The notes beneath the pieces were generated by a model. It saw nothing but the letters and a program-made list of their open reading frames with translations, had not been told where the DNA came from and did not search any database. Positions 7,998-16,269 of a DNA stretch of 64,000 nucleotides are shown here, piece by piece (within the stretch, counting starts at the first letter, position 1; every line of letters starts with the position of its first letter). This stretch comes from Paenibacillus sp. FSL M7-0420 (GTDB lineage: Bacteria; Bacillota; Bacilli; Paenibacillales; Paenibacillaceae). The translations under genes and the position numbers were made by a program. Where the stretch lies: NCBI RefSeq assembly GCF_038002345.1, contig NZ_JBBOCJ010000001.1, positions 6,324,001 to 6,388,000 on the forward strand. Reading direction: 5' to 3'.

Positions 7998-9601
7998 ATG
8001 GCCCGCTCCTCTCCCGGAATCCGCAGCTCATGGGCATGAGGCACACTTTCCGTGCGGATACCGATCGTATTAACGCCGGAGAGAATCAGGCGGTGGGTCT
8101 GGCGCGGGTCCAGCGCCGGATACTCGGCCAGGCGCTGCAGGCCGCGGCTCTCCTTGCGGGCCAGCGCAGCGGTGTAGATCCAACGGCCGACATTCAGCAT
8201 AGCGGCCGCTTCACGTGACTGCACGATGCCCTGAACCGTGGTAGGCACCTGCCCGCCCAGCTCGGGCATCAGGCGGTTCAGGCGCTGCAGGGCGGCAGCG
8301 ACTACGGACTCGCTGCGGAAGTAATTGATCCGCAGCGGCAGGATCTCCTGCTGGACCGCCGCGATCAGCGGCTTCGCGTCCAGCGTCCGTGAGGTGCCGG
8401 CGCCAGCCGGCATGCCGTAGCGGCCCGCCGCGCGGAGCATCCGGCGCTCCGCCGGATGCGGCTGCTGCAGAGCGTGCCGCGCCGCGCTTCGTCCTGCCCA
8501 GCTGCCGCTGCAGATGGCCCAGGATGCATTGTAGGCGCCGCCGCCGGAGATGGCGCCGGTCACTTTCTCGCGGGAGGTGGCGTCGCCTGCCGCATACAGC
8601 CCCGGCACCGAGGTTTCACACCCGGGGCCGGTCAGGCGCAGGCCGCCCGTGCCGCGCATCGTGCCTTCATAGCGGAGCGTAAGCGGAAATTTATCCTTGA
8701 ACGGATTAATCCCCGCCCGCTCCAGCGGCATGAAGAAGATCGGGTGGGCATTGCGGAGGAATTCCTGCTTCTCCTTCGTATCAGCCAAATCCAGAGAAGC
8801 ATAGACCGGGCCCATCAGCATCAGCTCGGGGATGCTGCCGAAGGTGCGGTCGCCCCGGTGCAGCGGCCTTCCCGCAGCATCATACAGCGTGGCCCAGGCC
8901 AGCATCCGCCCGCGGGTTACCGTTCCGTCCGCGAAGCTCGGAGCATATTGCCGGGTGAATTCCATGCCCGACAGCTCGGCACCGGCTTCGGCTGACATCA
9001 GCAGCCCTTCACCGGTAAGCACATTACAGCCCAGCCCCTTGCTGAGGAAGGCGCAGCCGCCCGTAGCCATAATCACCGCATTCGCCTTCACTTCCCAGCT
9101 CTCTCCGGTCAGGCGGTTGATTCCGCGGGCGCCACCCACGCCGTGCTGATCATGGAGCAGCTCCAGTGCCGGCGATTGATCCCAGATGCGCACTCCCGCC
9201 TTGCGTACCACTCTGCGCATAATCTTCATGTATTCGGGGCCATGCAGATGCGTCCGCAGCGGCCTGCCCTCCTCATCCTTCGGGAAGGGATACCCCCATT
9301 CCTCTACCAGCTGCAGATTCTGCTCGACCTGATCCAGCACACGGTGTATCCAGGCATTCTCCGAGAGATAGCCGCCGGCCTTAAGTCTGTCCTGCACGGC
9401 CTGTTCCCGCAGCTCTGCCACCGGCGGAATCACCAGCAGCGTCGTTCCCCCCGGCGCGGTAGCCCCGCTTGTTCCGAGATATCCCTTATCGGCTAGGATC
9501 ACTTTCGCTCCCTGAGAAGCTGCACTCCATGCCGCCCATGCTCCGGCCGGGCCTCCACCCAGCACTAGAACATCTGTTGTAGCCTGCTGTTGCTGCGGCA
9601 T
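7994..9601 (-). CDS. FAD-dependent oxidoreductase (fumarate reductase/AprA-like flavoprotein) 1
   Basis: A 535-residue soluble flavoprotein. The N-terminal dinucleotide fold is VLVLGGGPAGAWAAW (about residues 11-25); mid-protein 'ATGGCAFLSKGLG' and the C-terminal FAD-contacting 'GLYAAGDATSREK' match the succinate dehydrogenase/fumarate reductase/adenylylsulfate reductase flavoprotein superfamily. Start after GAGGAGG. It is coupled to the ferredoxin gene by an ATGA overlap. A paralogue of identical length lies at 11617-13224 in the same operon. The substrate is unknown; placement in an SsuABC-type operon suggests redox chemistry on an imported organosulfur or related compound (inference). Confidence 0.8.
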   Translation of the reverse strand: MPQQQQATTDVLVLGGGPAGAWAAWSAASQGAKVILADKGYLGTSGATAPGGTTLLVIPPVAELREQAVQDRLKAGGYLSENAWIHRVLDQVEQNLQLVEEWGYPFPKDEEGRPLRTHLHGPEYMKIMRRVVRKAGVRIWDQSPALELLHDQHGVGGARGINRLTGESWEVKANAVIMATGGCAFLSKGLGCNVLTGEGLLMSAEAGAELSGMEFTRQYAPSFADGTVTRGRMLAWATLYDAAGRPLHRGDRTFGSIPELMLMGPVYASLDLADTKEKQEFLRNAHPIFFMPLERAGINPFKDKFPLTLRYEGTMRGTGGLRLTGPGCETSVPGLYAAGDATSREKVTGAISGGGAYNASWAICSGSWAGRSAARHALQQPHPAERRMLRAAGRYGMPAGAGTSRTLDAKPLIAAVQQEILPLRINYFRSESVVAAALQRLNRLMPELGGQVPTTVQGIVQSREAAAMLNVGRWIYTAALARKESRGLQRLAEYPALDPRQTHRLILSGVNTIGIRTESVPHAHELRIPGEERAM

Positions 9602-9645
9602 TCCGCTTCCTCCTCTTCAAGGTTCTTTGAAATGTAGAAATAAGA

Positions 9646-10140
9646 TCAGGCCAGCTTCTCCTGCAAAAATGCTATCGTCGAGGTGACAGCCTCATTCAGC
9701 GCAGAGGTGGAGCCTTCGTACGGATCTACCGTGCCGAAGGTATGATCTGCACCCCGGATGCTCAGGTACCGGTGCTGCGGCGCTTGTTCCCTGAAGCCGG
9801 CATGCTGCAGCAGCAGGGCATCACGGTCCTGATCACCCTGAATCAGCAGCGCAGCACTGCTCAGCGTGGCCGCTTCGGCTGCTTCCTCCGGGCTGATCCC
9901 GTCAGCATCACGGGCAGCGATACGCGAGAAATTGAAGCTTACGGTGTAGAACCCGCTTCCGGCAATTCTGCCGGAGACCTCCGGCCAGAACGCCCAATCT
10001 TTATGCCCTCTGAAGCCATGGCTGATCAGGAGTACGGGCTTCGGTGCCGTCCCCACAGGGACTCGTACCTCACCTTCCAGATACAGTCCATTCTCCAGGG
10101 GCAGCTTGAAATGTTCAAAAGTTAAGGTTTCATGAGACAT
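9646..10140 (-). CDS. Alpha/beta hydrolase lacking its nucleophile region
   Basis: A 164-residue protein related to dienelactone-hydrolase/acyl-hydrolase-like proteins. The N-terminal half shows the oxyanion segment LLISHGFRGHKD and the following strand-helix YTVSFNFSRI. The C-terminal part shows LLIQGDQD (acid residue) and the catalytic-His segment IRGADHTFG. Between them, where such enzymes of about 250-280 residues carry the GxSxG nucleophile, only about 25 residues remain. The frame is open throughout, so this looks like an in-frame deletion and the product is probably not an active esterase. The ATG at 10140 has GGAGGG at 8-nt spacing. Sixth gene-order position between the lipoprotein and flavoprotein 1 in the operon. 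Confidence 0.7.
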   Translation of the reverse strand: MSHETLTFEHFKLPLENGLYLEGEVRVPVGTAPKPVLLISHGFRGHKDWAFWPEVSGRIAGSGFYTVSFNFSRIAARDADGISPEEAAEAATLSSAALLIQGDQDRDALLLQHAGFREQAPQHRYLSIRGADHTFGTVDPYEGSTSALNEAVTSTIAFLQEKLA

Positions 10141-10169
10141 CGGCATTCCCTCCGTTTCCCTATGTTGAA

Positions 10170-11234
10170 TTACTTGAGCTGCCAATCGCTGATATTGAAA
10201 TCCTTCTTGGCCAGCTTCTCATCGACGAGGAAGTTCTTGGTGCCCTCCAGCAGCTTAATACCGTCATCTGTGAAGGCTGTATCCTTGATATCACTGATTG
10301 GATTGACCTGCTTCGCGAGTTCCGGGGTGGTATCTCCGATCTCAGCCAGGAATGCATAATATTCATCTTCATGCTGCTTCAGGTCGGCCAGTGCCTTCTC
10401 CCGGGCCGCATTCCAGACCTTGGGGAAATCCGGGAATTTCGCAAGGTACTCCTCTGACACTACGGTAGCGCTGCTACCGAGCAGATCCGGATGCTGCGAG
10501 GCATCATCCAAATGGGTGTACCCCTGCTCAATCTGCTTAAGCGCTGCCACACCGTTATTGGTGGTCGCGTCTACATCGCCGCGGGCCAGTGCTGCGCTTG
10601 CATCGGGAATCAGCATGTGAACCAGCTTATAATCAGTTACGCCCTCCTGCTTCAGCAAGCCGACTACATAACGGTGCATAAACGAACCTTTTTGGATGGC
10701 AATCGTCTTGCCCTTCAGCTCCTGCACCGTCTTCGGCCCGTCCTTCTTGCCGATCAGATAACCGACTGTATGCGCTGAAGTCTGGGCGATCAGCCGGGTC
10801 TTGGCTCCTGAGGCGTAGGCGATAATCGCCGGGGTATCCCCGAGGCTGCCGAAATCAAGTCTTCCGCTGATTAAGGATTCCGTCTGATCCGGCCCGTTCG
10901 GGAAGCCTGTCAGTTTGACTTCGGTAATTCCGTATGGTTTCAGCTCTTCCTGAATAATGCCCTTGTAAAGGCCCCAGCCTTCCGCGCCTCCCGGCAGATT
11001 CAGCTTATTGGAGCCAATGAATCCGTAATTCAGCACGGCCGGAACATTGCTTGAAGCCTTATCGCCAGCCGCTTCAGCGGTATTGGTACCTCCACTGCCT
11101 GCTGCTGAGCTGCTGCTCCCCGTATTATTGCCGCAAGCCTGCAGTACCAGCATGATCATCACCACACCTGTAATCAGCGTGAGGCGTCCCCTTTTGCTCC
11201 ATATACCTGTAATCTCTCTGTACAATCTGCTCAT
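10170..11234 (-). CDS. ABC importer substrate-binding lipoprotein, sulfonate/nitrate family
   Basis: A 354-residue lipoprotein with signal peptide and lipobox (LVLQAC, Cys about residue 34), then a Ser/Gly/Asn-rich linker. The body matches SsuA/TauA-type periplasmic folds: LNYGFIGSNKLNL near the start, LISGRLDFGSLGDTPAI, LKGKTIAIQKGSFMHRYV and ALARGDVDATTNNGVAALK. Family members bind aliphatic sulfonates, taurine, nitrate or thiamine precursors; the ligand here cannot be fixed. It would feed the two permeases and ATPase upstream in the operon. Gap of 53 bp to ferredoxin 2 and 29 bp to the hydrolase. Confidence 0.88.
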   Translation of the reverse strand: MSRLYREITGIWSKRGRLTLITGVVMIMLVLQACGNNTGSSSSAAGSGGTNTAEAAGDKASSNVPAVLNYGFIGSNKLNLPGGAEGWGLYKGIIQEELKPYGITEVKLTGFPNGPDQTESLISGRLDFGSLGDTPAIIAYASGAKTRLIAQTSAHTVGYLIGKKDGPKTVQELKGKTIAIQKGSFMHRYVVGLLKQEGVTDYKLVHMLIPDASAALARGDVDATTNNGVAALKQIEQGYTHLDDASQHPDLLGSSATVVSEEYLAKFPDFPKVWNAAREKALADLKQHEDEYYAFLAEIGDTTPELAKQVNPISDIKDTAFTDDGIKLLEGTKNFLVDEKLAKKDFNISDWQLK

Positions 11235-11287
11235 TGCTGTATTCTCCCCTCAGTCGTCTACTGGATGTTGTTATCGCATATCAGAAA

Positions 11288-11620
11288 TCAGAATCCTGCC
11301 CGCGCCGCCAGCTTAACCATGAAGTCATGACTAGCCACCGGCTGTCTGCCCTTGCCCCAGCCTACCTTCTCGCGGTAGCCTCCAAGCAGGCCTTGCTCCT
11401 CCAGCTCTGCCTCTGTAATCCCGGTAATTCCCTCGGAATCCGGAGCAACATACAGCGCATCCACCGGACAATACAGCTCACACATGAAGCAGGTCTGGCA
11501 GTCGCTCTGCCGGGCGATAACAGGAATTCCATTATCTACCCGGTCGAATACATTGGTCGGGCAGACGGATACGCATTGGTTGCATTCTACACACCGGTCA
11601 GCGCTGATGACTTCAATCAC
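11288..11620 (-). CDS. 4Fe-4S ferredoxin-type protein 2
   Basis: A 110-residue paralogue of the operon's last gene, with CVECNQCVSVCP and CQTCFMCELYCP cluster motifs and the shared CPVDALYVAP stretch. I chose the GTG at 11618-11620 because it aligns with the start of the paralogue (MIE-) and forms a GTGA overlap with the flavoprotein stop, the same arrangement as ATGA in the first pair. An upstream in-frame start at 11662 would overlap the flavoprotein gene by 46 bp. Probable electron-transfer partner of flavoprotein 2. Confidence 0.82.
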   Translation of the reverse strand: MIEVISADRCVECNQCVSVCPTNVFDRVDNGIPVIARQSDCQTCFMCELYCPVDALYVAPDSEGITGITEAELEEQGLLGGYREKVGWGKGRQPVASHDFMVKLAARAGF

Positions 11621-13224
11621 AACAATACACTCTCCTTCGCTACCTCTTCTGTCTTCACCCATACCTGATCCAGTCCGCCGCTAATCAAGCGGTGATGCTG
11701 GCTGTCGTCACTTCCCTTGAAGTCCTCCCGTTTATGCATTCCCCTGGTTTCGGTGCGGGCCAGTGCGGAGCTGTACATCCAGCGTGCCGTTGCCGTCATC
11801 GCTTCGGCTTCACGCGCCTTCATACCTTCCGGCGTACGCTGGATTTCCCGGCTGCGCTGCTCCTTCCATAGTCCGTCCAGACGTTCCAGCGAAGAGGCCA
11901 GCCCCTGCTCTGTACGGAACAAATTAATATCGTACGGTTTGACTTCTGCCTGCACAGCCTCCACATATTCTGCGGTTCTGGCCGCCGCTCCCGCCTTCAC
12001 TTCCTGGTGAACCAGTGGTGAAGAGGATAACCCGGCGGGTGTGCGGTGATCCGCATGCCGCCCGAGTCCGGCTGTATAGGCTGCCGCCCCTTCTCCGGCG
12101 AAGGAGCCGGAAGACATTGCCCAGGCGGCATTATGGCTGCCGCCTCCGGTGAATCCGCCGCAGATCAGCTCCCGGGTAGCCGCATCCCCTGCAGCATATA
12201 ACCCTGGAACACCCGTGCCGCAATTCTCGTCTGTAATCCGGATGCCGCCTGTGCCGCGGACTGTGCCTTCCAGCCGCAACGTCACCGGGAATACATCCTT
12301 GAAGGGATTGATGCCCCGCCGGTCGAACGGCAGGAAGAAATTCGTCTGCGCCACCCGCAGCAGCGGCTGCAAGGCCTCGTCGGCTCCGTCAAGCTTCGCG
12401 AACACCTGGCGGCCCGCCAGCAGATTCCTGGCAATGACTGAGCGGCCCTTCTTGGAGCCCGCTCCTTCCACCACACTGCCGTCCTCATAATAGAAGCTGG
12501 CATAGCTGTAATACGCGGTCTTCGTCACAGAGGAGAAGGTCGGGCAGATCGCATAGGCGTTGGAGAACTCCATGCCGGACAGGCTCGCCCCTGCTTCCGC
12601 AGCGAATAAGTAACCATCACCTGTCAGGACGTTGCAGCCCAGCGCCTTACTGAGGAAAGCGCAGCCCCCGGTAGCGATAACCACCGCCCCGGCATGCACA
12701 CTCCAAGCTTCTCCGTTCTGGGTCTGCACGCCGGCCGCTCCGGCAACCCCGTGCTCATCGGCGAGCAGCTCCAGTACCGGACTATGATCCAGTATTTTGA
12801 CGCCTGCCTTCTTCACCAGCTTGCGCATCAGTCGCATATATTCAGGTCCTTGCAGGCCCCGGCGGTACGGGTTGCCCTGCTCATCCACCGGGAATGGATA
12901 GCCGCTGACGCCCAGTCTGTTCATATTCTCATAGGTACGGTCCAGCACCCGGTCCATCCAGCGGTGCTCTGCCAGCTTACCGCCCATAGCATAACGGCTG
13001 GCCTTCGCGGCCTCGCGCAGCTCCTCCTCCGGCTTCACATACCAGACCCCGGTGCCCGACGGGGCCGTTGCACCGCTGGAGCCGCAGTAGCCCTTATCGG
13101 CCAGAATCACCTTCACTCCCTTGGCTGCGGCTGTAAGTGCCGCCCATGTTCCTGCCGGGCCCCCGCCGATGACCAGTACATCTGCTGTCAGTTTCAATGC
13201 TTCCTTCAGTGCCGGTTGGTTCAT
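11617..13224 (-). CDS. FAD-dependent oxidoreductase (fumarate reductase/AprA-like flavoprotein) 2
   Basis: A 535-residue flavoprotein, same length as flavoprotein 1 and clearly paralogous: VLVIGGGPAGTWAALTAA near the N-terminus, IATGGCAFLSKALGCNVLTG, RRGINPFKDVFPVTLRLEG, and GLYAAGDAATREL near residue 370. It differs in a middle insert after the YASFYYEDGS stretch. Start ATG after AAGGGGGAAA. Followed by ferredoxin 2 with a GTGA overlap. The retention of two diverged pairs in one operon suggests two substrates or two steps (inference). Confidence 0.8.
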   Translation of the reverse strand: MNQPALKEALKLTADVLVIGGGPAGTWAALTAAAKGVKVILADKGYCGSSGATAPSGTGVWYVKPEEELREAAKASRYAMGGKLAEHRWMDRVLDRTYENMNRLGVSGYPFPVDEQGNPYRRGLQGPEYMRLMRKLVKKAGVKILDHSPVLELLADEHGVAGAAGVQTQNGEAWSVHAGAVVIATGGCAFLSKALGCNVLTGDGYLFAAEAGASLSGMEFSNAYAICPTFSSVTKTAYYSYASFYYEDGSVVEGAGSKKGRSVIARNLLAGRQVFAKLDGADEALQPLLRVAQTNFFLPFDRRGINPFKDVFPVTLRLEGTVRGTGGIRITDENCGTGVPGLYAAGDAATRELICGGFTGGGSHNAAWAMSSGSFAGEGAAAYTAGLGRHADHRTPAGLSSSPLVHQEVKAGAAARTAEYVEAVQAEVKPYDINLFRTEQGLASSLERLDGLWKEQRSREIQRTPEGMKAREAEAMTATARWMYSSALARTETRGMHKREDFKGSDDSQHHRLISGGLDQVWVKTEEVAKESVLL

Positions 13225-13273
13225 GTTGTTTCCCCCTTGGTTTCATTAGCGTTAGCGTTGCATTAGCCCGTCT

Positions 13274-14161
13274 TCAACCTTGGTAGCTGTCACGCCAGTG
13301 CAGGAATTTGCGTTCGATGACGCGGAATAGAGAATCGATTAGCTTGCCGACCACAGCGAAAATAAGTATTCCCACAAAAATAACTGCCGTATTGGAATTC
13401 TGCTTCGCTTCATTAATGAGAAATCCAACCCCGGACTGTGATCCGATCAGTTCAGCAACCACCAGACCGATCCAGGCCACAGCCATCGACAAGCGCAGTC
13501 CCAGGAGGATGCCGGGCAGCGCAGCCGGCAGGATCAGCCGCCGCAGCTTCTGCAGCGGACTGAAGCCGAGCACCCGGGCCACTTCGAACAGCTTGTTGTC
13601 CACTCCCCGGATGCCCATGAAGGTATTAATATAGAGCGGGAAGAAGGAGCCGCTCATAATAATAACCACCTTCGAGATCTCGCCGAAGCCAAACCACAGA
13701 ATAATTAGCGGGGCAATCGCCAGATGCGGAACCAGCCGCAGAATCTGAACACTCGGGTCCAGCAGATAGGCAGCGCTGCGGAACAGGCCGGTTAATGTCC
13801 CCAGCAGCAGGCCGAGAATCCCCCCAATCAGGAATCCGGTGCCCGCCCGTCCGATGCTGACGCCCAGATGATGGAGGAGCTCTCCCCTAACGGCCAGATC
13901 CGCAAATGCGGAGAGGATCGTCAGCGGTGCCGGAAGGAACTCCGGCGAGATCCAGCCTGCGCTCCCGGCAAGCTGCCATACGGCCAGTACCGCTACGGGA
14001 ATGGCTGCCCCGGCTCCCCAGTCATACAGAAGCTTTTTCCAGAATACAGAATCTGTCTCTGTCTTGTTGTTAGCTGTAGTAATTGAAGCAGTTCCGCTAT
14101 AATCACGGGCTTCCCTTACGCCCTTGGCTGTCTTAATTATGGCTTCTATCCCTTCACTCAT
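13274..14161 (-). CDS. ABC importer permease 2, SsuC/TauC family
   Basis: A 295-residue inner-membrane permease with six predicted membrane segments after a 45-residue hydrophilic N-terminus. The coupling-helix EAA-type region 'EVARVLGFSPLQKLRRLILPAALPG' type segment is visible near residue 190, and the protein ends LHWRDSYQG, nearly the same as permease 1 (LRWRDSYQG). The ATG at 14161 is preceded by GGGGGGAA and lies 14 bp after the stop of permease 1. Tandem permeases suggest a heterodimeric channel, although SsuC-type systems normally use a homodimer. Confidence 0.88.
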   Translation of the reverse strand: MSEGIEAIIKTAKGVREARDYSGTASITTANNKTETDSVFWKKLLYDWGAGAAIPVAVLAVWQLAGSAGWISPEFLPAPLTILSAFADLAVRGELLHHLGVSIGRAGTGFLIGGILGLLLGTLTGLFRSAAYLLDPSVQILRLVPHLAIAPLIILWFGFGEISKVVIIMSGSFFPLYINTFMGIRGVDNKLFEVARVLGFSPLQKLRRLILPAALPGILLGLRLSMAVAWIGLVVAELIGSQSGVGFLINEAKQNSNTAVIFVGILIFAVVGKLIDSLFRVIERKFLHWRDSYQG

Positions 14162-14175
14162 GCTGTTCTTCCCCC

Positions 14176-14997
14176 CTATCCCTGATAACTGTCCCGCCAC
14201 CGGAGCAGACGCTGTTCGATCAGGCGGACAATCGTGTCACTCAGCAGTCCGACAGCGGCAAATACAATAATTCCGACAAATACAACCGGCGTATCGGCAA
14301 ACTGGCGGGCATCCGACATCATGTAGCCAATCCCCGAGGTAGAAGCAATAAGCTCCGCAACCACCAGTCCCAGCCAGGAGAGTCCCAGCGACAAACGTAC
14401 GCCGAGCATAATATTCGGCACCGCCGCAGGCAGCACCAGCCGTACAATCTGCTTCCCTCTGCTGAAGCCAAGCACTCTGGCTACCTCAAACAGCTTGTTA
14501 TCCGTCCCGCGTATACCCATGAAGGTATTGATGTAGACCGGGAAAAACGCCCCTTTGGCAATCAGCAGCACCTTGGATTCTTCGCCGATGCCGAACCAGA
14601 GAATGAACAGCGGCACTACGGCAAGGCTCGGAATCATCCGGATCATTTGCAGCGAGGGGTCCAGCAGCTTCTCCGACCGGCGGAATAATCCGACCAGTAT
14701 GCCAAAGAACAGGCCGAGCCCGCCGCCAAGCAGAAATCCTGATAATGCCCGCACGACACTGATTCTGAGGTTGCTCCATAAATCTCCGGTAGACGCCAGC
14801 GTAATGAACGACTGGACAATCGTATAAGGTGTCGGGAACAGCATCTCCGAGATCACTCCGTAATGGCCCAGAATCTGCCACAGGATCAGCACCCCTGCCG
14901 GAAGCAGCAGCCCCAGACCGGCAATGACCACTTTTCCGGGTCCATCAGGCCGTCCGGTTCTTCCGGCATTCCCTGCCACTACAGTCCGCTCTGCCAT
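14176..14997 (-). CDS. ABC importer permease 1, SsuC/TauC family
   Basis: A 273-residue permease, paralogue of the next gene. Six predicted membrane segments, coupling region 'EVARVLGFSRGKQIVRLVLP' near residue 175, and a conserved GIRGTDNKLFEVAR stretch shared with permease 2. The start is the ATG at 14997 with AAGGAGG at 7-nt spacing; an upstream in-frame extension to 15081 has no ribosome site. It follows the ATPase gene by about 100 bp in the same operon. Confidence 0.88.
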   Translation of the reverse strand: MAERTVVAGNAGRTGRPDGPGKVVIAGLGLLLPAGVLILWQILGHYGVISEMLFPTPYTIVQSFITLASTGDLWSNLRISVVRALSGFLLGGGLGLFFGILVGLFRRSEKLLDPSLQMIRMIPSLAVVPLFILWFGIGEESKVLLIAKGAFFPVYINTFMGIRGTDNKLFEVARVLGFSRGKQIVRLVLPAAVPNIMLGVRLSLGLSWLGLVVAELIASTSGIGYMMSDARQFADTPVVFVGIIVFAAVGLLSDTIVRLIEQRLLRWRDSYQG

Positions 14998-15099
14998 GAC
15001 TGTCCCTCCTTGAGAATTATTTAATATATTCGCATGGATTAAGTCGGATATAAGTCGGCACTTACCCTCACTTTTCCACAATTAGCATCTGGATTTACT

Positions 15100-15876
15100 T
15101 TATATTCCCGCCCCGTCCTTCAATTCAAGCTCCTCCACCTTCTCAAAGTAATTCAAAACCTTCAGCCGCAGCTCCTGAAAGGAGGTTGTCGTTTTGGTGC
15201 GCGGATACGGCAGGTCTATGGGAACGATCTTGCGGATTCGTCCGGGTCGGGGCTCCAGAATCACCACCCGGTTCCCCAGGAACACGGCTTCATCAATATC
15301 ATGTGTCACCAATATCATCGTCGTCCGGTTCCGCCGCCAAATGTCGAGCAGCACCGACTGCATATGCGCCCGGGTAAAAGCATCCAGCGCACCAAAGGGC
15401 TCATCCAGCAGCAGAACCTTGGGACTGCGCAGCAGCGCCCGGGCAATCGCTACCCGCTGGGCCATCCCGCCCGACAGCTCACGGGGATAGGACTTCTCGA
15501 AGCCGCCGAGCTTCACCAGCTCAATCAGTTCATCTACCCGCTGCCGGATATCCGGCCTGCCCAGCGGCAGATCCGAGGCAATATTCTTCTCTACCGTAAG
15601 CCAGGGAAACAAGCGGTGCTCCTGAAAAATAAACCCCTTATCGATTCCCGGCCCGCTGATCGCTGCTCCCTCCAGGGTAACTCTGCCGGTATAGCCGGTA
15701 TCCAGACCGGCAATGATGCGGAGCAGGGTGCTTTTGCCGCAGCCGCTGGGTCCAATCACCGTGATGAACTCGCCCTCCTGCACCTCCAGCTCAACATCCT
15801 CCAGCGCCTGCACCTTACCTCCAGCGGCATCAAAGTGCTTATTCAGTGCTGTGATAGACAACAAAGCCTCTCCCAT
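15100..15876 (-). CDS. ABC importer ATPase, SsuB/TauB family
   Basis: A 258-residue cytoplasmic ATPase, first gene of the operon. Walker [15 protein letters not shown]-loop [14 protein letters not shown], signature [15 protein letters not shown], Walker [15 protein letters not shown] and H-loop LVTHDIDEA are all intact, and the [12 protein letters not shown] variant is typical of the nitrate/sulfonate/taurine family. The ATG at 15876 follows AGGAGG; an upstream extension to 15939 would run into the leader terminator. Powers import through the two permeases downstream. Confidence 0.92.
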   Translation of the reverse strand: MGEALLSITALNKHFDAAGGKVQALEDVELEVQEGEFITVIGPSGCGKSTLLRIIAGLDTGYTGRVTLEGAAISGPGIDKGFIFQEHRLFPWLTVEKNIASDLPLGRPDIRQRVDELIELVKLGGFEKSYPRELSGGMAQRVAIARALLRSPKVLLLDEPFGALDAFTRAHMQSVLLDIWRRNRTTMILVTHDIDEAVFLGNRVVILEPRPGRIRKIVPIDLPYPRTKTTTSFQELRLKVLNYFEKVEELELKDGAGI

Positions 15877-15911
15877 ATCTGCTCCTCCTTCTGGCTGAAC
15901 TCTCTTAGTAA

Positions 15912-15957
15912 CAAAAAACAGAGGAACCTCGCGCAGCAATCACGCAGGCACCTCTGT
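15912..15957 (-). terminator. Intrinsic terminator within the operon leader (possible attenuator)
   Basis: On the minus strand ACAGAGG...CCTCTGT (15918-15957) with inner CCT/AGG pairing is followed by TTTTTTG, only about 40 bp before the ATPase ATG and downstream of the probable promoter. It would stop transcription before the operon unless relieved. I could not recognise a SAM riboswitch or T-box in the short leader. Confidence 0.65.
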
Positions 15958-16011
15958 ATGTACAGTCGGTAAAATATAATCCAAAGTAAATTGATTGGAA
16001 TTTGTAAATTT

Positions 16012-16040
16012 AAAATATCATCCATTAGGTGATCTGTCAA
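16012..16040 (-). promoter_or_regulatory. Probable promoter of the importer/flavoprotein operon
   Basis: On the minus strand a perfect TTGACA (16035-16040) is 17 bp from TATTTT (16012-16017). Transcription would start near 16005, leaving a leader of about 130 nt that contains the terminator at 15912-15957. The AT-rich early leader includes an imperfect ATTCC...GGAT inverted repeat that could bind a regulator. Confidence 0.65.
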
Positions 16041-16160
16041 TAAAAATACATAATATCCGAGCGGATTAATTTGATTTGATGCTGACATCCTTTTGAAATT
16101 ATGAAACAGCAACTAGGAAGCAGCCCATATTAATGGGATAATCGCAAACTTCCACTCATA

Positions 16161-16192
16161 TACTTACAATTAGTAAGTAATTATGATATACT
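16161..16192 (+). promoter_or_regulatory. Operator-like inverted repeat and promoter of the monooxygenase gene
   Basis: TACTTAC-AATTA-GTAAGTA (16161-16179) is a perfect 7-bp inverted repeat. It overlaps a possible -35 (TTACAA, 16164-16169), with TATACT (16187-16192) 17 bp further. Operators of this form are known for HxlR/DUF24 and related MarR-type redox or aldehyde sensors; no such regulator gene is in the window. Confidence 0.6.
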
Positions 16193-16269
16193 AGGCTATA
16201 TCCTTGCACTAACGGACAAGCTTACAAGTAACTGCTGCTCAATATTCTGGATTATAAGGGGTCTGTACC

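Noticed and set aside
7994..13224. Adenylylsulfate reductase AprAB
   Set aside because: Flavoprotein and ferredoxin architecture is similar, but the subunits are shorter, and no sat, qmo or dsr genes are present; kept only as a superfamily relation.
15877..16040. SAM riboswitch in the importer operon leader
   Set aside because: The leader before the terminator is too short and lacks the conserved S-box core.
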